From: CAZJQT01 sp964548655
Lineage (GTDB): Bacteria; Patescibacteriota; Saccharimonadia; Saccharimonadales; CAZJQT01
Assembly: GCA_964548655.1 (NCBI GenBank)
Contig: CAZJQT010000004.1
Coordinates: 1 to 53,473, forward strand
Direction of reading: 5' to 3'
DNA length: 53,473 nucleotides
Part shown: positions 8,878 through 16,833 of the stretch, in pieces
Position numbering within the stretch: the stretch's first letter is position 1
How the letters are laid out: each line of letters starts with the position of its first letter
Program-made: the position numbers and the translations under genes
Notes under the pieces: generated by a model
The model's database searches: none
What the model was told of the DNA's origin: nothing
The model's input: only the letters and a program-made list of their open reading frames with translations

Positions 8878-9381
8878 TTACTTGGTGTACTTAGCACGAA
8901 CCTGAAAGAGCAGATAAAAGCCGACAGCTGAGCCAATAGCACTGAAAATGAAACTACCAACTCCGCGGTCCCGGATAAAGATAGACAAAACGGCGTAGCC
9001 CAGGTTCAATAAGGCACCTAAAAACAGCAAATCCCAACCAGCCTTTGAGCGGGTTTTTAATTTTGGATAAGCCAGCAACAAAACGACACCGTCTACTAAT
9101 AGCACCAAAACTCCTAGATATATCAAAGTCTTATCCAGACTACTCAAGCCGGCTGTCTGGCCCGTGACATAAATAGAATACGTATTAGTTATGTCTGAAA
9201 CCCTATTAACCAGGCTGATTACTCCGTAAAGTCCCCAGGCGACCAGGATTTGTAAGATACCAAAAACTAGTGCGATCCAAGGCCAGGCTTTGACCAAGCT
9301 CTCTTTAGAACTCTCTGGCAAACCAGGCAAACCTTTCATAAGGCCACCAATTGTATCTTCGGCTTTTTTTACAGCTAACAT
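8878..9381 (-). CDS. Hypothetical four-helix membrane protein
   Basis: The 167-residue protein has about four hydrophobic helices after a ~30-residue soluble N-terminus. It resembles generic small integral membrane proteins of CPR genomes, but I recognise no named family. A TATAAT box and an AAGGAG ribosome-binding site eight bases before the ATG support this start, making it one of the leadered genes in the window. It is convergent with the GT2-GH26 gene. Function unknown. Confidence 0.7.
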   Translation of the reverse strand: MLAVKKAEDTIGGLMKGLPGLPESSKESLVKAWPWIALVFGILQILVAWGLYGVISLVNRVSDITNTYSIYVTGQTAGLSSLDKTLIYLGVLVLLVDGVVLLLAYPKLKTRSKAGWDLLFLGALLNLGYAVLSIFIRDRGVGSFIFSAIGSAVGFYLLFQVRAKYTK

Positions 9382-9457
9382 AGCTCCACTCCTTAATTAT
9401 AGCTAAAGCATACCTCTACTACTGCCTGATAGACAAGAGCCGGGTTACAATAGAGCT

Positions 9458-12310
9458 GTGCATAACTCTTTCAAGAAGTACGAGGAGCTCAATAATTCGC
9501 AGCGTCGGGCAGTGCAAACCGGCAAAGGGACTATTCTGGTGGTGGCTGGGGCCGGCACTGGTAAAACACGCGTCATAGTTGAGCGAGTTGTTAGACTTAT
9601 AAGAGAAGGCAATGACCCAAAGAAACTCCTAGCCCTGACTTTTACTGAGAAAGCTGCGGCTGAAATGCTAGACAGAATTAACCAAGCGCTTGATAGCTAT
9701 GAAATCCAGATGCCGATCATGACCTTTAACGCTTTTGGCGAGAGTCTGCTACGCCGCTATGCAGCCGATATTGGCTTGAGCCGCAGTTTTAATCTGATGA
9801 GTGACAACGGCCAGATCGTGTTCTTGCGTGAACGCCTGGATGAGTTGGGCCTTGATTATTTTTCGCCGGTCTCCAACCCGGACGGTCCATTGGGTGACAT
9901 TGCTAACTATTTCTCACTGCTTAAACAAAACGTCATCACGCCGGACATCTACAGCGGATACGTTGAACAAATGCCCAGCGGCGATGCGGCTGAAAAGCTG
10001 GACAAACTAAAACACCAGGAACTAGCTCAAGCTTTTAGTAAGTATTTGCAGCTATGCCGCAGTGCCAACGTCATTGACTACGACGACCAGCTGTATTTGA
10101 TGATAGATTTATTCAAAACCCGACCGAACATCAAAAAAGAAGTGCAAGCAAACTATGACTTCGTCTTAGTTGATGAATTCCAGGACACTAACCGGATGCA
10201 ATCAGTTTTTATTGACCTTGTAGCTGGCAAACAAAATCTGTTTGTAGTTGGTGACGACGACCAGAGTATTTATGGTTGGCGCGGTGCCACGTTAGCCAAT
10301 ATTCTAGACTTCAAAAAACGCTATCCTAAAACGCTGGAAATAACTCTAGTTGATAATTACCGTACAAGTCAGCAAATCTTAGACACGGCTTATCGACTAA
10401 TCCAGCACAATAATCCACACCGGCTTGAAGAGCAGCTGCACATCAACAAACGCCTCAAAAGCAAGTTACGCGGCGCTAAGCCACAGGTTAATCTGTTTGA
10501 TAGTCTGGACGAAGAGTTACAGTGGATTTCCGATGATATCGGTCGACGACTCAAGGCTGGTGAAGAACCCGGCGTAATTGCCGTATTGGCACGGCGTAAT
10601 GACACTATTCGCAAACTCCAAGTCTATCTTGACTACGCCAAGATTGAATACACGCTAGCTGGCCAACGCTACAACCTGTACCAGGATGCATCAGTTAGGT
10701 CGCTCTTGGAGGCGTTGCGGACGGTTTGCGACCTAAAAGACAACGTTAGCCTCTACCATACGTTAGCTGGTGCCTTGTTTAATCTGCCCGCCGCACCGTT
10801 AAGTAATTTGCTTAGAGTTGCTAGAGCTGAACACGCGTCGCTAGCCAACATCATTTTGCAATCAACTGATTCTGAGTACCAAGCTTTTAAGCAAGCTGTC
10901 GACCAAATCAAAAAATGGCAAAGCCGGCTAGGGCTTTTGAGCGTCGGCGAAATGGCTTATGAAATATTTGACCAAAGTGGCTATAAAGACCGTCTATATC
11001 AACTGAGTGCGACTGATCCCCAGACTTCAACAGCTGGCACTAGGCTGTCCGAGCTATTTCATAGTTTTAAAGATTTTGAACGCATAGCTCTGCAACCCAG
11101 CACAGTGCAGTATGTGGCGGCGTTACCCGCCCTAATGGCACAGGGCCTAGGGACTAACGATGGTACCTTGGACTTAAGTGGGCGGACCGTTAATTTACTT
11201 ACTATCCACAGCGCTAAAGGCCTGGAGTGGTCAACTGTCTATATCGCCGATTGCACCGAAGGGTCATTCCCATTAAGAGAAAGCAGCCGCGGTATTGAGC
11301 TGCCAGACAAACTGCGAGCTAGCATCCTGAGCCCAGCCGATAGCCATTTGTCTGAAGAACGTCGCTTGATGTATGTGGCGATGACACGCGCCAAAGATCA
11401 GCTCATTTTGACGCACGCTGCCCATCATAATAGTGCCACTAACCGCAAACCGTCACGCTTTTTAAGTGAAGCTTTCGGCGATCAAAATAGTCAATCGCCA
11501 AAAATTAGAACCAAAACAACTCTCGTCCAAGCAGAAGGCTACAGCTTGGCAGCCAATCAAGCTGTGTCAGTACCGAAAACTATTCTAGACGGTGATAAGG
11601 TCAGGTTGACTATTAGCCAGATCCAGACTTATTTGGATTGTCCATTGGAATTCTACTATCGTTACGTTCTGGCGGTGCCTTCGCCGCCCAGTGCCACACT
11701 GGAATATGGCTCTCTCATGCATCAACTAATCGAGGACATCAACCGCAGTTTATTGGCTGGCAAATTAATCAAATTGAGTGACCTCCAGAAAAAAATGGCA
11801 GCCAATTGGCCAAACCAGGGCTATCTAAGCCAAGGCCACAAGCTGCGCGCTATCAAGCAAGCCAAAACTACGCTGGAAAACTACTATAAACGAACCAAGC
11901 TAAGTCAACGTTTGCCACTTGGCATCGAAGATAGTTTTGAGTGTAGCCTAGATGACCTAAAGCTAACCATCCGCGGTCGTTTTGACGCTGTTTTCCCCCT
12001 GAGTGAAAGTGTAGAAATAGTTGACTACAAAACCGGCTCAAGCGTTAAGTCTAGCGAACAAGCCAAAAACAGGGCGGTGGCTAGCCAGCAACTGACGCTT
12101 TATGCGCTGGCTTGGCAGCATCTGCATCAGCAACTCCCGGCGCTAATGACCTTGGACTTTGTAGACACCGATCTCCAGAGCAGCGTTAAGAAAACTCAGC
12201 GCAGTTTAGACACCATGTTAGATCGTCTTAGTAAAGTAGCTGATGGTATTAGGGCAAACAATTTCAAACCCGGCAAGGATCATCGGAACTGTCAACATCC
12301 GCCTATCTAG
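9458..12310 (+). CDS. UvrD/PcrA-type SF1 helicase with C-terminal PD-(D/E)XK nuclease domain
   Basis: The 950-residue protein shows all SF1A motifs in order: Q-motif LNNSQRRAV, Walker A AGAGTGKT, Walker B VDEFQDTN, motif III GDDDQSIYGWRGA, motif IV DNYRTS, motif V TIHSAKGLEW and motif VI YVAMTRAKD. A RecB/AddB-like nuclease domain follows (about residues 705-940), with GSLMHQ, GRFDAV and VDYKTG supplying the His, Asp and Asp-x-Lys of the PD-(D/E)XK site. It probably acts in double-strand-break resection, replacing RecBCD/AddAB as a single chain. The C-terminal cysteine cluster of AddB-type enzymes is incomplete (DCPLEF and NCQH only). GTG start; a TACAAT box ends six bases upstream. Confidence 0.9.
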   Translation: MHNSFKKYEELNNSQRRAVQTGKGTILVVAGAGTGKTRVIVERVVRLIREGNDPKKLLALTFTEKAAAEMLDRINQALDSYEIQMPIMTFNAFGESLLRRYAADIGLSRSFNLMSDNGQIVFLRERLDELGLDYFSPVSNPDGPLGDIANYFSLLKQNVITPDIYSGYVEQMPSGDAAEKLDKLKHQELAQAFSKYLQLCRSANVIDYDDQLYLMIDLFKTRPNIKKEVQANYDFVLVDEFQDTNRMQSVFIDLVAGKQNLFVVGDDDQSIYGWRGATLANILDFKKRYPKTLEITLVDNYRTSQQILDTAYRLIQHNNPHRLEEQLHINKRLKSKLRGAKPQVNLFDSLDEELQWISDDIGRRLKAGEEPGVIAVLARRNDTIRKLQVYLDYAKIEYTLAGQRYNLYQDASVRSLLEALRTVCDLKDNVSLYHTLAGALFNLPAAPLSNLLRVARAEHASLANIILQSTDSEYQAFKQAVDQIKKWQSRLGLLSVGEMAYEIFDQSGYKDRLYQLSATDPQTSTAGTRLSELFHSFKDFERIALQPSTVQYVAALPALMAQGLGTNDGTLDLSGRTVNLLTIHSAKGLEWSTVYIADCTEGSFPLRESSRGIELPDKLRASILSPADSHLSEERRLMYVAMTRAKDQLILTHAAHHNSATNRKPSRFLSEAFGDQNSQSPKIRTKTTLVQAEGYSLAANQAVSVPKTILDGDKVRLTISQIQTYLDCPLEFYYRYVLAVPSPPSATLEYGSLMHQLIEDINRSLLAGKLIKLSDLQKKMAANWPNQGYLSQGHKLRAIKQAKTTLENYYKRTKLSQRLPLGIEDSFECSLDDLKLTIRGRFDAVFPLSESVEIVDYKTGSSVKSSEQAKNRAVASQQLTLYALAWQHLHQQLPALMTLDFVDTDLQSSVKKTQRSLDTMLDRLSKVADGIRANNFKPGKDHRNCQHPPI

Positions 12311-12320
12311 GTTGGATTAC

Positions 12321-12962
12321 TTACTTTTTTTTCGTAACTGACTTAGGCAAAGGTGCATTTAGTAGGGCGTACGCGTTCATACCAACAACCGCGCCCAAGA
12401 TTGGAGCAGCCACGTAGACAAAGCTCCAAGAGTGAATGCCAAGCGCGACAGCTGGGTTAAGCAGACCGTTGCTGGCAAAACTAGCTACCAAGATACCAAC
12501 GGCCAGACTGGCGCCAACCGCAAGAGCTCGTTCGTGACCTTTAAAGCCACGATATATAGCAGCAGCCACACCGTAGGTAAATAGGAAGGTACCAACAGCT
12601 TCTGCTACAAACACTCGCCAATCAAACTTGGTGTTGGCAGTGTTCTTTAGTGTTGTGTTTAGAAGATATTCGTTAAGTCGCCAAGCCACGGCACCGCCCA
12701 AGAACTGGGCAGCGATAGCCACGACAGCTTTGGTTGTTTCAATCTTTCTAAGTGTCCACAGTCCGATAGTTGTTGCTGGGTTTAACAGTGCCCAGTCATC
12801 AGCTGACATTAGCAATGTGAACAAACCTAACGTGACACCGGCTGCAATCGCTTCAAAGTATGGGAAACTTGTCCTTCCCGTCATGGCCAATACGACACTG
12901 GCTAAGCTAAACGTACCTACAAACTCTGCCACGATCATGGCAATCTTTTTTTGTCCAAACAT
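12321..12962 (-). CDS. MIP-family channel (aquaporin-like)
   Basis: The 213-residue protein has six predicted membrane helices and the two half-helix signatures of the major intrinsic protein family: NPATT in the first half and NPAVA in the second. It would conduct water or small neutral solutes across the cytoplasmic membrane. Spacing is compact compared with GlpF, and selectivity residues cannot be assigned without alignment. The ATG is preceded by a strong GGAGGAG ribosome-binding site. It follows the ATP synthase operon on the same strand but has its own likely promoter (TTGCTT and TATATC in the 12963-13029 gap). Confidence 0.82.
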   Translation of the reverse strand: MFGQKKIAMIVAEFVGTFSLASVVLAMTGRTSFPYFEAIAAGVTLGLFTLLMSADDWALLNPATTIGLWTLRKIETTKAVVAIAAQFLGGAVAWRLNEYLLNTTLKNTANTKFDWRVFVAEAVGTFLFTYGVAAAIYRGFKGHERALAVGASLAVGILVASFASNGLLNPAVALGIHSWSFVYVAAPILGAVVGMNAYALLNAPLPKSVTKKK

Positions 12963-13029
12963 GGGACTCCTCCACTTAGTTATGAGCTAATGATATATCT
13001 TCTCAGTTGTAGAAAGCAAGTGCTTTAAT

Positions 13030-13458
13030 TTAGAGCTTACGGTGGCGACGTTTTAGGCCAGCCACTTGCAGCCTAACGCCTTGGCGGTCAACCAAGCTTT
13101 GGGCATGCTCTAAGCTGACCTGATCTTTGGCCTCAGCCTTCATCTTTAGAGCTAGGTCATGCGCTTTCTGAGCCTCGGTTTCGTTGATGTCATCGGCATG
13201 GTCGGCTTCATCAACTAACAAGCTCAGTTTATTATCACCAACCTCAATGACACCACCACTGATGTAGAAATGTTCCATTTGGTCATCTTTGTCATGTGGT
13301 TGTCGGCGGACATTAACAATGCCGTGTGTAGCCGCACTGATCAGTGGCATGTGCCCAGGCATGACGCCAATCTGGCCCTCGATGGTTGGCAAGATAATCT
13401 CATAAACGTCGTCAGAGAATTTGACGCCATCCAGGGTTACAAGATCAAAGTGAATCAT
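13030..13458 (-). CDS. atpC: ATP synthase epsilon subunit
   Basis: This 142-residue epsilon subunit has the N-terminal beta sandwich (LVTLDGVKFSDDVYEI, EGQIGVMPGHMPL) and a C-terminal helical hairpin. It couples the rotor to F1 and can inhibit hydrolysis. I chose the ATG at 13458 because the protein then begins at the conserved strand and GGAG lies eight bases upstream. The longer frame from 13506 runs through the small gene ahead of it. It overlaps that small gene by 14 bases and is the last gene of the operon. Confidence 0.93.
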   Translation of the reverse strand: MIHFDLVTLDGVKFSDDVYEIILPTIEGQIGVMPGHMPLISAATHGIVNVRRQPHDKDDQMEHFYISGGVIEVGDNKLSLLVDEADHADDINETEAQKAHDLALKMKAEAKDQVSLEHAQSLVDRQGVRLQVAGLKRRHRKL

Positions 13459-13624
13459 TAGTCGCTCCAGCCTTAGGCTGCTCGCCAAATTCCTTTTCCA
13501 TAGCAATTTCCACCGCAGTTCTTACGGGATTTACCAATTGGCTATTTTCTGGAGTAGGGTATTCTGGGCCAAAAAGCCGTTCAAGTAAATCAGTCACCAC
13601 TTTTCCGTCTGATGACTTTTCCAT
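13445..13624 (-). CDS. Small unknown protein between atpD and atpC
   Basis: A 59-residue frame starts at an ATG (13624) that overlaps the atpD stop codon as TAATG and ends 14 bases inside atpC. GAGGA within the end of atpD provides a ribosome-binding site. The product is acidic with no membrane segment and ends in ...VEIAMEKEFGEQPK then a short tail. The tight coupling on both sides suggests it is translated with the synthase subunits. I recognise no family. It shares a vague E-[QK]-E-[FL] helix end with the 109- and 82-residue insert proteins, too weak to prove relation. Confidence 0.6.
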   Translation of the reverse strand: MEKSSDGKVVTDLLERLFGPEYPTPENSQLVNPVRTAVEIAMEKEFGEQPKAGATNDSL

Positions 13625-15018
13625 TATTTTTCCTCTTTGACTTCTGAGATATCACCCTTCATATAGAAGGCAGACTCAGACTTGTCGTCGTGCTTACCGT
13701 CAAGGATTTCTTTGAAGCCGGCAATGGTATCGGCTAATGGTACGTATTTACCCGGTTTGCCGATGAAGACTTCAGCCACAAAGAAAGGTTGGGTTAGGAA
13801 GCGCTGGATTTTGCGGGCTCGCGATACTGTTTGCTTGTCATCATCCGACAATTCTTCCATACCAAGGATAGCGATGATATCTTGCAAATCTTTGTAGCGC
13901 TGCAGGATACGTTGAACTTCACGGGCGACCTCGTAATGTTCCTCGCCCACAATTTCTGGATCGAGAATGGTTGAGCTTGAGTCAAGCGGGTCAACCGCTG
14001 GGTACAGACCAAGTTCAGTTAAAGCACGTGACAAAACAATTGTTGAGTCCAAGTGGGCAAAGGTCGTGGCTGGGGCAGGGTCAGTCAGGTCATCGGCTGG
14101 CACATAAACAGCCTGGACAGAAGTAATTGAGCCTCTACGAGTAGAAGTAATGCGCTCCTGCAAGGCGCCCATTTCCTGGGCTAGGTTGGGCTGGTAACCA
14201 ACGGCTGAAGGCAAGCGACCAAGCAGGGCAGACACCTCGGCACCGGCTTGGGTAAAGCGGAAGATATTGTCGATGAATAGCAAGACGTCATTGCCTTTAT
14301 CACGGAAACCTTCGGCAATAGTTAGGCCGGACAAGCCCACGCGTAAACGCGCGCCTGGCGGTTCATTCATCTGGCCAAAAACTAGACTAGTCTTGTCCAA
14401 GACGCCTGATTCGGCCATCTCGTGGTATAGGTCATTACCTTCGCGGGTGCGCTCGCCAACACCGGCAAAGACAGAAAAGCCCTTGTGAAATTTGGCGATG
14501 TTGTTGATTAGCTCAGTAATAAGCACTGTCTTACCAACTCCAGCGCCGCCGAACAAGCCAACCTTACCACCTTTGGTAATTGGAGCGATTAAGTCAATGA
14601 CTTTGATACCAGTTTCCAGGATTTCGACGCTGCTAGACTGCTCACTCAGAGTCGGCGGGTTACGGTGGATGGGGGCGCGGTCTTTAAAATTGTCGGCTTT
14701 GCCATCAATTGGCTGGCCGGTAACATTGAACATTCGGCCCAAAGTTGTCTCGCCAATTGGCACACTGATGGCTTCACCAGTATCTACAACTTCTGCACCA
14801 CGCTCGAGTCCATCGGTCGAGCCTAAAGCTACGGCCCGGACAGCTGATTCGCTTAGATGCTGGGCAACCTCCAAAACCAAAGTGCGCTCATCAAGCTTAA
14901 CGTTCAAAGCATTATAAATAGCCGGTAGCTTATCGACAGGGAATTCAATATCCACCACCACACCAACAATCTGGCTGATTTTACCGTGCTCTAGCTTTGC
15001 TTTAGTCGTCGCTGCCAT
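13624..15018 (-). CDS. atpD: ATP synthase beta subunit
   Basis: This 464-residue catalytic subunit has Walker A GGAGVGKT, the ALLGRLPSAVGYQP region and the conserved C-terminal domain. It carries the catalytic nucleotide sites of F1. I chose the ATG at 15018 (protein starting MAATTKAK), which has GAGGAG four bases upstream. Longer starts would extend into the preceding small gene, which ends 17 bases downstream of this start, so the two frames overlap. Length and sequence are typical. Confidence 0.97.
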   Translation of the reverse strand: MAATTKAKLEHGKISQIVGVVVDIEFPVDKLPAIYNALNVKLDERTLVLEVAQHLSESAVRAVALGSTDGLERGAEVVDTGEAISVPIGETTLGRMFNVTGQPIDGKADNFKDRAPIHRNPPTLSEQSSSVEILETGIKVIDLIAPITKGGKVGLFGGAGVGKTVLITELINNIAKFHKGFSVFAGVGERTREGNDLYHEMAESGVLDKTSLVFGQMNEPPGARLRVGLSGLTIAEGFRDKGNDVLLFIDNIFRFTQAGAEVSALLGRLPSAVGYQPNLAQEMGALQERITSTRRGSITSVQAVYVPADDLTDPAPATTFAHLDSTIVLSRALTELGLYPAVDPLDSSSTILDPEIVGEEHYEVAREVQRILQRYKDLQDIIAILGMEELSDDDKQTVSRARKIQRFLTQPFFVAEVFIGKPGKYVPLADTIAGFKEILDGKHDDKSESAFYMKGDISEVKEEK

Positions 15019-15250
15019 TTTGCTCCTCATTTCCAAATTGTTCTCTGTCATAATTTAATTCCTGCTCAGCCAGGCTCAATAGGTCAGCTCGCTGCATGCC
15101 TACCAGAGGCCGGCCGAGCTTGGATTCCACACATCCAATCAAGTCTTCGGCCGTCAACGAACCTACTTTCCAGTCGGCAACTGAGTCAAACAATAAATCA
15201 GCCGGCTCAGGTTGACCATTATAGTCCAGTGATCGGCTCATTTCACTCAT
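15002..15250 (-). CDS. Small unknown protein between atpG and atpD (second insert)
   Basis: This is an 82-residue acidic soluble protein. Its ATG overlaps the stop of the upstream 126-residue frame as ATGA, and its 3' end overlaps atpD by 17 bases, so it is translationally coupled on both sides. The centre is a likely helix (SLTAEDLIGCVESKLG) and the tail is very acidic. No family recognised. Overlap with atpD includes the atpD ribosome-binding site, so translation of this gene could control beta-subunit synthesis. Confidence 0.72.
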   Translation of the reverse strand: MSEMSRSLDYNGQPEPADLLFDSVADWKVGSLTAEDLIGCVESKLGRPLVGMQRADLLSLAEQELNYDREQFGNEEQNGSDD

Positions 15251-15627
15251 TGCTGATTAGCCTCCAGTGTGGCTTCAGTTGCTTTAATCTCTTTATATTC
15301 TGGTTCTGATGAGCGGAGCTTGATATCTAAAACGGAAGTTGGATTGAAGTAATCGCCAAAGTAAACCCTGACTTCAGGCATGTTAAATATACGCTTTACT
15401 GACGCACGTCCAACAGCTGCACATAAAAGTTCAAGAGACCTGTCTTGGGGTAAACGTAATCGGGTAAAAATATCCTCAATAACCCCATCAATAATATGGT
15501 TTTCAGAACTCAGAGCACCGTCATCGGTTCTCGGGTCAAGTGCCCACACTTCTAGCTTGCCGCCAGATGCTAAATCCACCAGATCACCAAGACTGCTATT
15601 TCTTACTTCTGGTATTCGCTCACTCAT
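15247..15627 (-). CDS. Small unknown protein between atpG and atpD (first insert)
   Basis: The 126-residue soluble protein starts at an ATG that overlaps the atpG stop as TAATG, with GGAGG upstream, and ends overlapping the next small gene by four bases. It has a mixed alpha/beta appearance (ELLCAAVGRASVKRIF, VRVYFGDYF) and no membrane segment. No family recognised. Its position, strand and coupling show that it belongs to the ATP synthase transcript. A role as an accessory or regulatory factor of F1 is possible but unproven. Confidence 0.75.
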   Translation of the reverse strand: MSERIPEVRNSSLGDLVDLASGGKLEVWALDPRTDDGALSSENHIIDGVIEDIFTRLRLPQDRSLELLCAAVGRASVKRIFNMPEVRVYFGDYFNPTSVLDIKLRSSEPEYKEIKATEATLEANQQ

Positions 15628-16505
15628 TATTGTATCGCCTCCGCTCCACCGGTTATTTCCGCTAATTCTTGGGTGATGGCCGCCTGCCTAGCGGTATTAA
15701 AGGCAAGCGTCAAGTCGTCTATTAAATCTGTAGCATTATCAGTCGCGTTTTTCATGGCAATCATGCGCATCGAGTGCTCAGAAGCGATTGATTCCAGCAG
15801 GGCTTGCCAAATCTGGACCTCAATCAAGCGTTCAGCCACATTGTCCAGTACTGCCTCTATAGACGGTTCAAACGTGACGCTGCCAAGCTGCATAGCCGAA
15901 CTCTCCTCAGCTTCTTGTTCTTGGTATTGGGCAGGCAAGATTGATAACTGCATAGCCTCTTGGACCAAATTACTTTTGAATTCGGTGTACAGCAATTGAA
16001 CGTCATCGACTTGCTTGGTGGCGTAGAGATCAACTATGGTGTTGAGGATTGGCCTAACGTCATTGGCGCTAGGGTGATCGGGGATTTCTGTAAAGGCGGC
16101 ATACAGATCGGCGTGTTCAACCCGACGGATAAAGTTAGCACCTTGTTTGCCGATGGTTACGACCCAGCTTTTAATGCCGGCAGCTTTATCTGCCTGTAGA
16201 GCCTTGGTGTGCATACGAATAATATTGGCATTGTAGGCGCCAGCCAGCCCGCGGTTACTCGTGATCATGACATACAGGCGAGTTTTAACCGGGCGTTTTA
16301 CAAACAGTGGGTGTTCATCGACTTCAGTGATTTTACTAAGGCGTGTTAGCAGGGAATGGGCAGCTTGGCGGTAGGCCCGGCCTTGGTGAGCAAACTCTTG
16401 GGCTCGGCGCATTTTGCTGGCAGCAACTAATTCCATAGCCTTAGTGATCTGTTTGGTGTTCTTGACGGAGCCAATCCGGCGTTTGAGGGTAATCGTATTA
16501 GCCAA
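15627..16505 (-). CDS. atpG: ATP synthase gamma subunit
   Basis: This 292-residue central-stalk subunit has the typical N-terminal coiled-coil start (LKRRIGSVKNTKQITKAMELVAASKMRRA) and C-terminal helix (NATDLIDDLTLAFNTARQAAITQELAEI). It transmits rotation from the c-ring to the alpha/beta hexamer. The start codon is TTG at 16505, with AGGAGG six bases upstream inside the preceding small gene, which overlaps by eight bases. The TTG start is unusual among the synthase genes here. Confidence 0.96.
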   Translation of the reverse strand: MANTITLKRRIGSVKNTKQITKAMELVAASKMRRAQEFAHQGRAYRQAAHSLLTRLSKITEVDEHPLFVKRPVKTRLYVMITSNRGLAGAYNANIIRMHTKALQADKAAGIKSWVVTIGKQGANFIRRVEHADLYAAFTEIPDHPSANDVRPILNTIVDLYATKQVDDVQLLYTEFKSNLVQEAMQLSILPAQYQEQEAEESSAMQLGSVTFEPSIEAVLDNVAERLIEVQIWQALLESIASEHSMRMIAMKNATDNATDLIDDLTLAFNTARQAAITQELAEITGGAEAIQ

Positions 16506-16827
16506 TTGGGCCCTCCTTTGTCAAGATATGTAAGTAGAACTCTTGCTCAACTAAATAGGCCAGGCTTGAAGCTTCGTGTTTGTCTGTTATCACTCCGCAA
16601 ATTGAAGCAAGCTCAAAAATCCAGTTTGCCAATGGAGCTCCACTTTGTGCATCTCGAAGCCCTCGTTCTTCATCATATAATGGGTCAAAATCACCAACAA
16701 AGAGGCCGTCCAACACTGTGTGTTCATAAAATTCATAACCACTCTCGTATAGGATATGCCCGTCATTTACTAGTGGTTCTACTAGCCCTTCTGCGGCTGA
16801 CTGTAGTTGTTCGAAAGTTGCAGTCAT
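16498..16827 (-). CDS. Small unknown protein between atpA and atpG
   Basis: The 109-residue acidic soluble protein starts six bases after the atpA stop. The end of atpA supplies a GGAGAAGGA ribosome-binding site. Its 3' end overlaps the atpG start by eight bases and contains the atpG ribosome-binding site, so the genes are coupled. Visible helices include FEQLQSAAEGLVEPLV and a C-terminal SLAYLVEQEFYLHIL. No family recognised. Together with the three other inserts it makes the operon unlike the standard atpA-G-D-C arrangement. Confidence 0.75.
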   Translation of the reverse strand: MTATFEQLQSAAEGLVEPLVNDGHILYESGYEFYEHTVLDGLFVGDFDPLYDEERGLRDAQSGAPLANWIFELASICGVITDKHEASSLAYLVEQEFYLHILTKEGPIG

Positions 16828-16833
16828 AAGACT

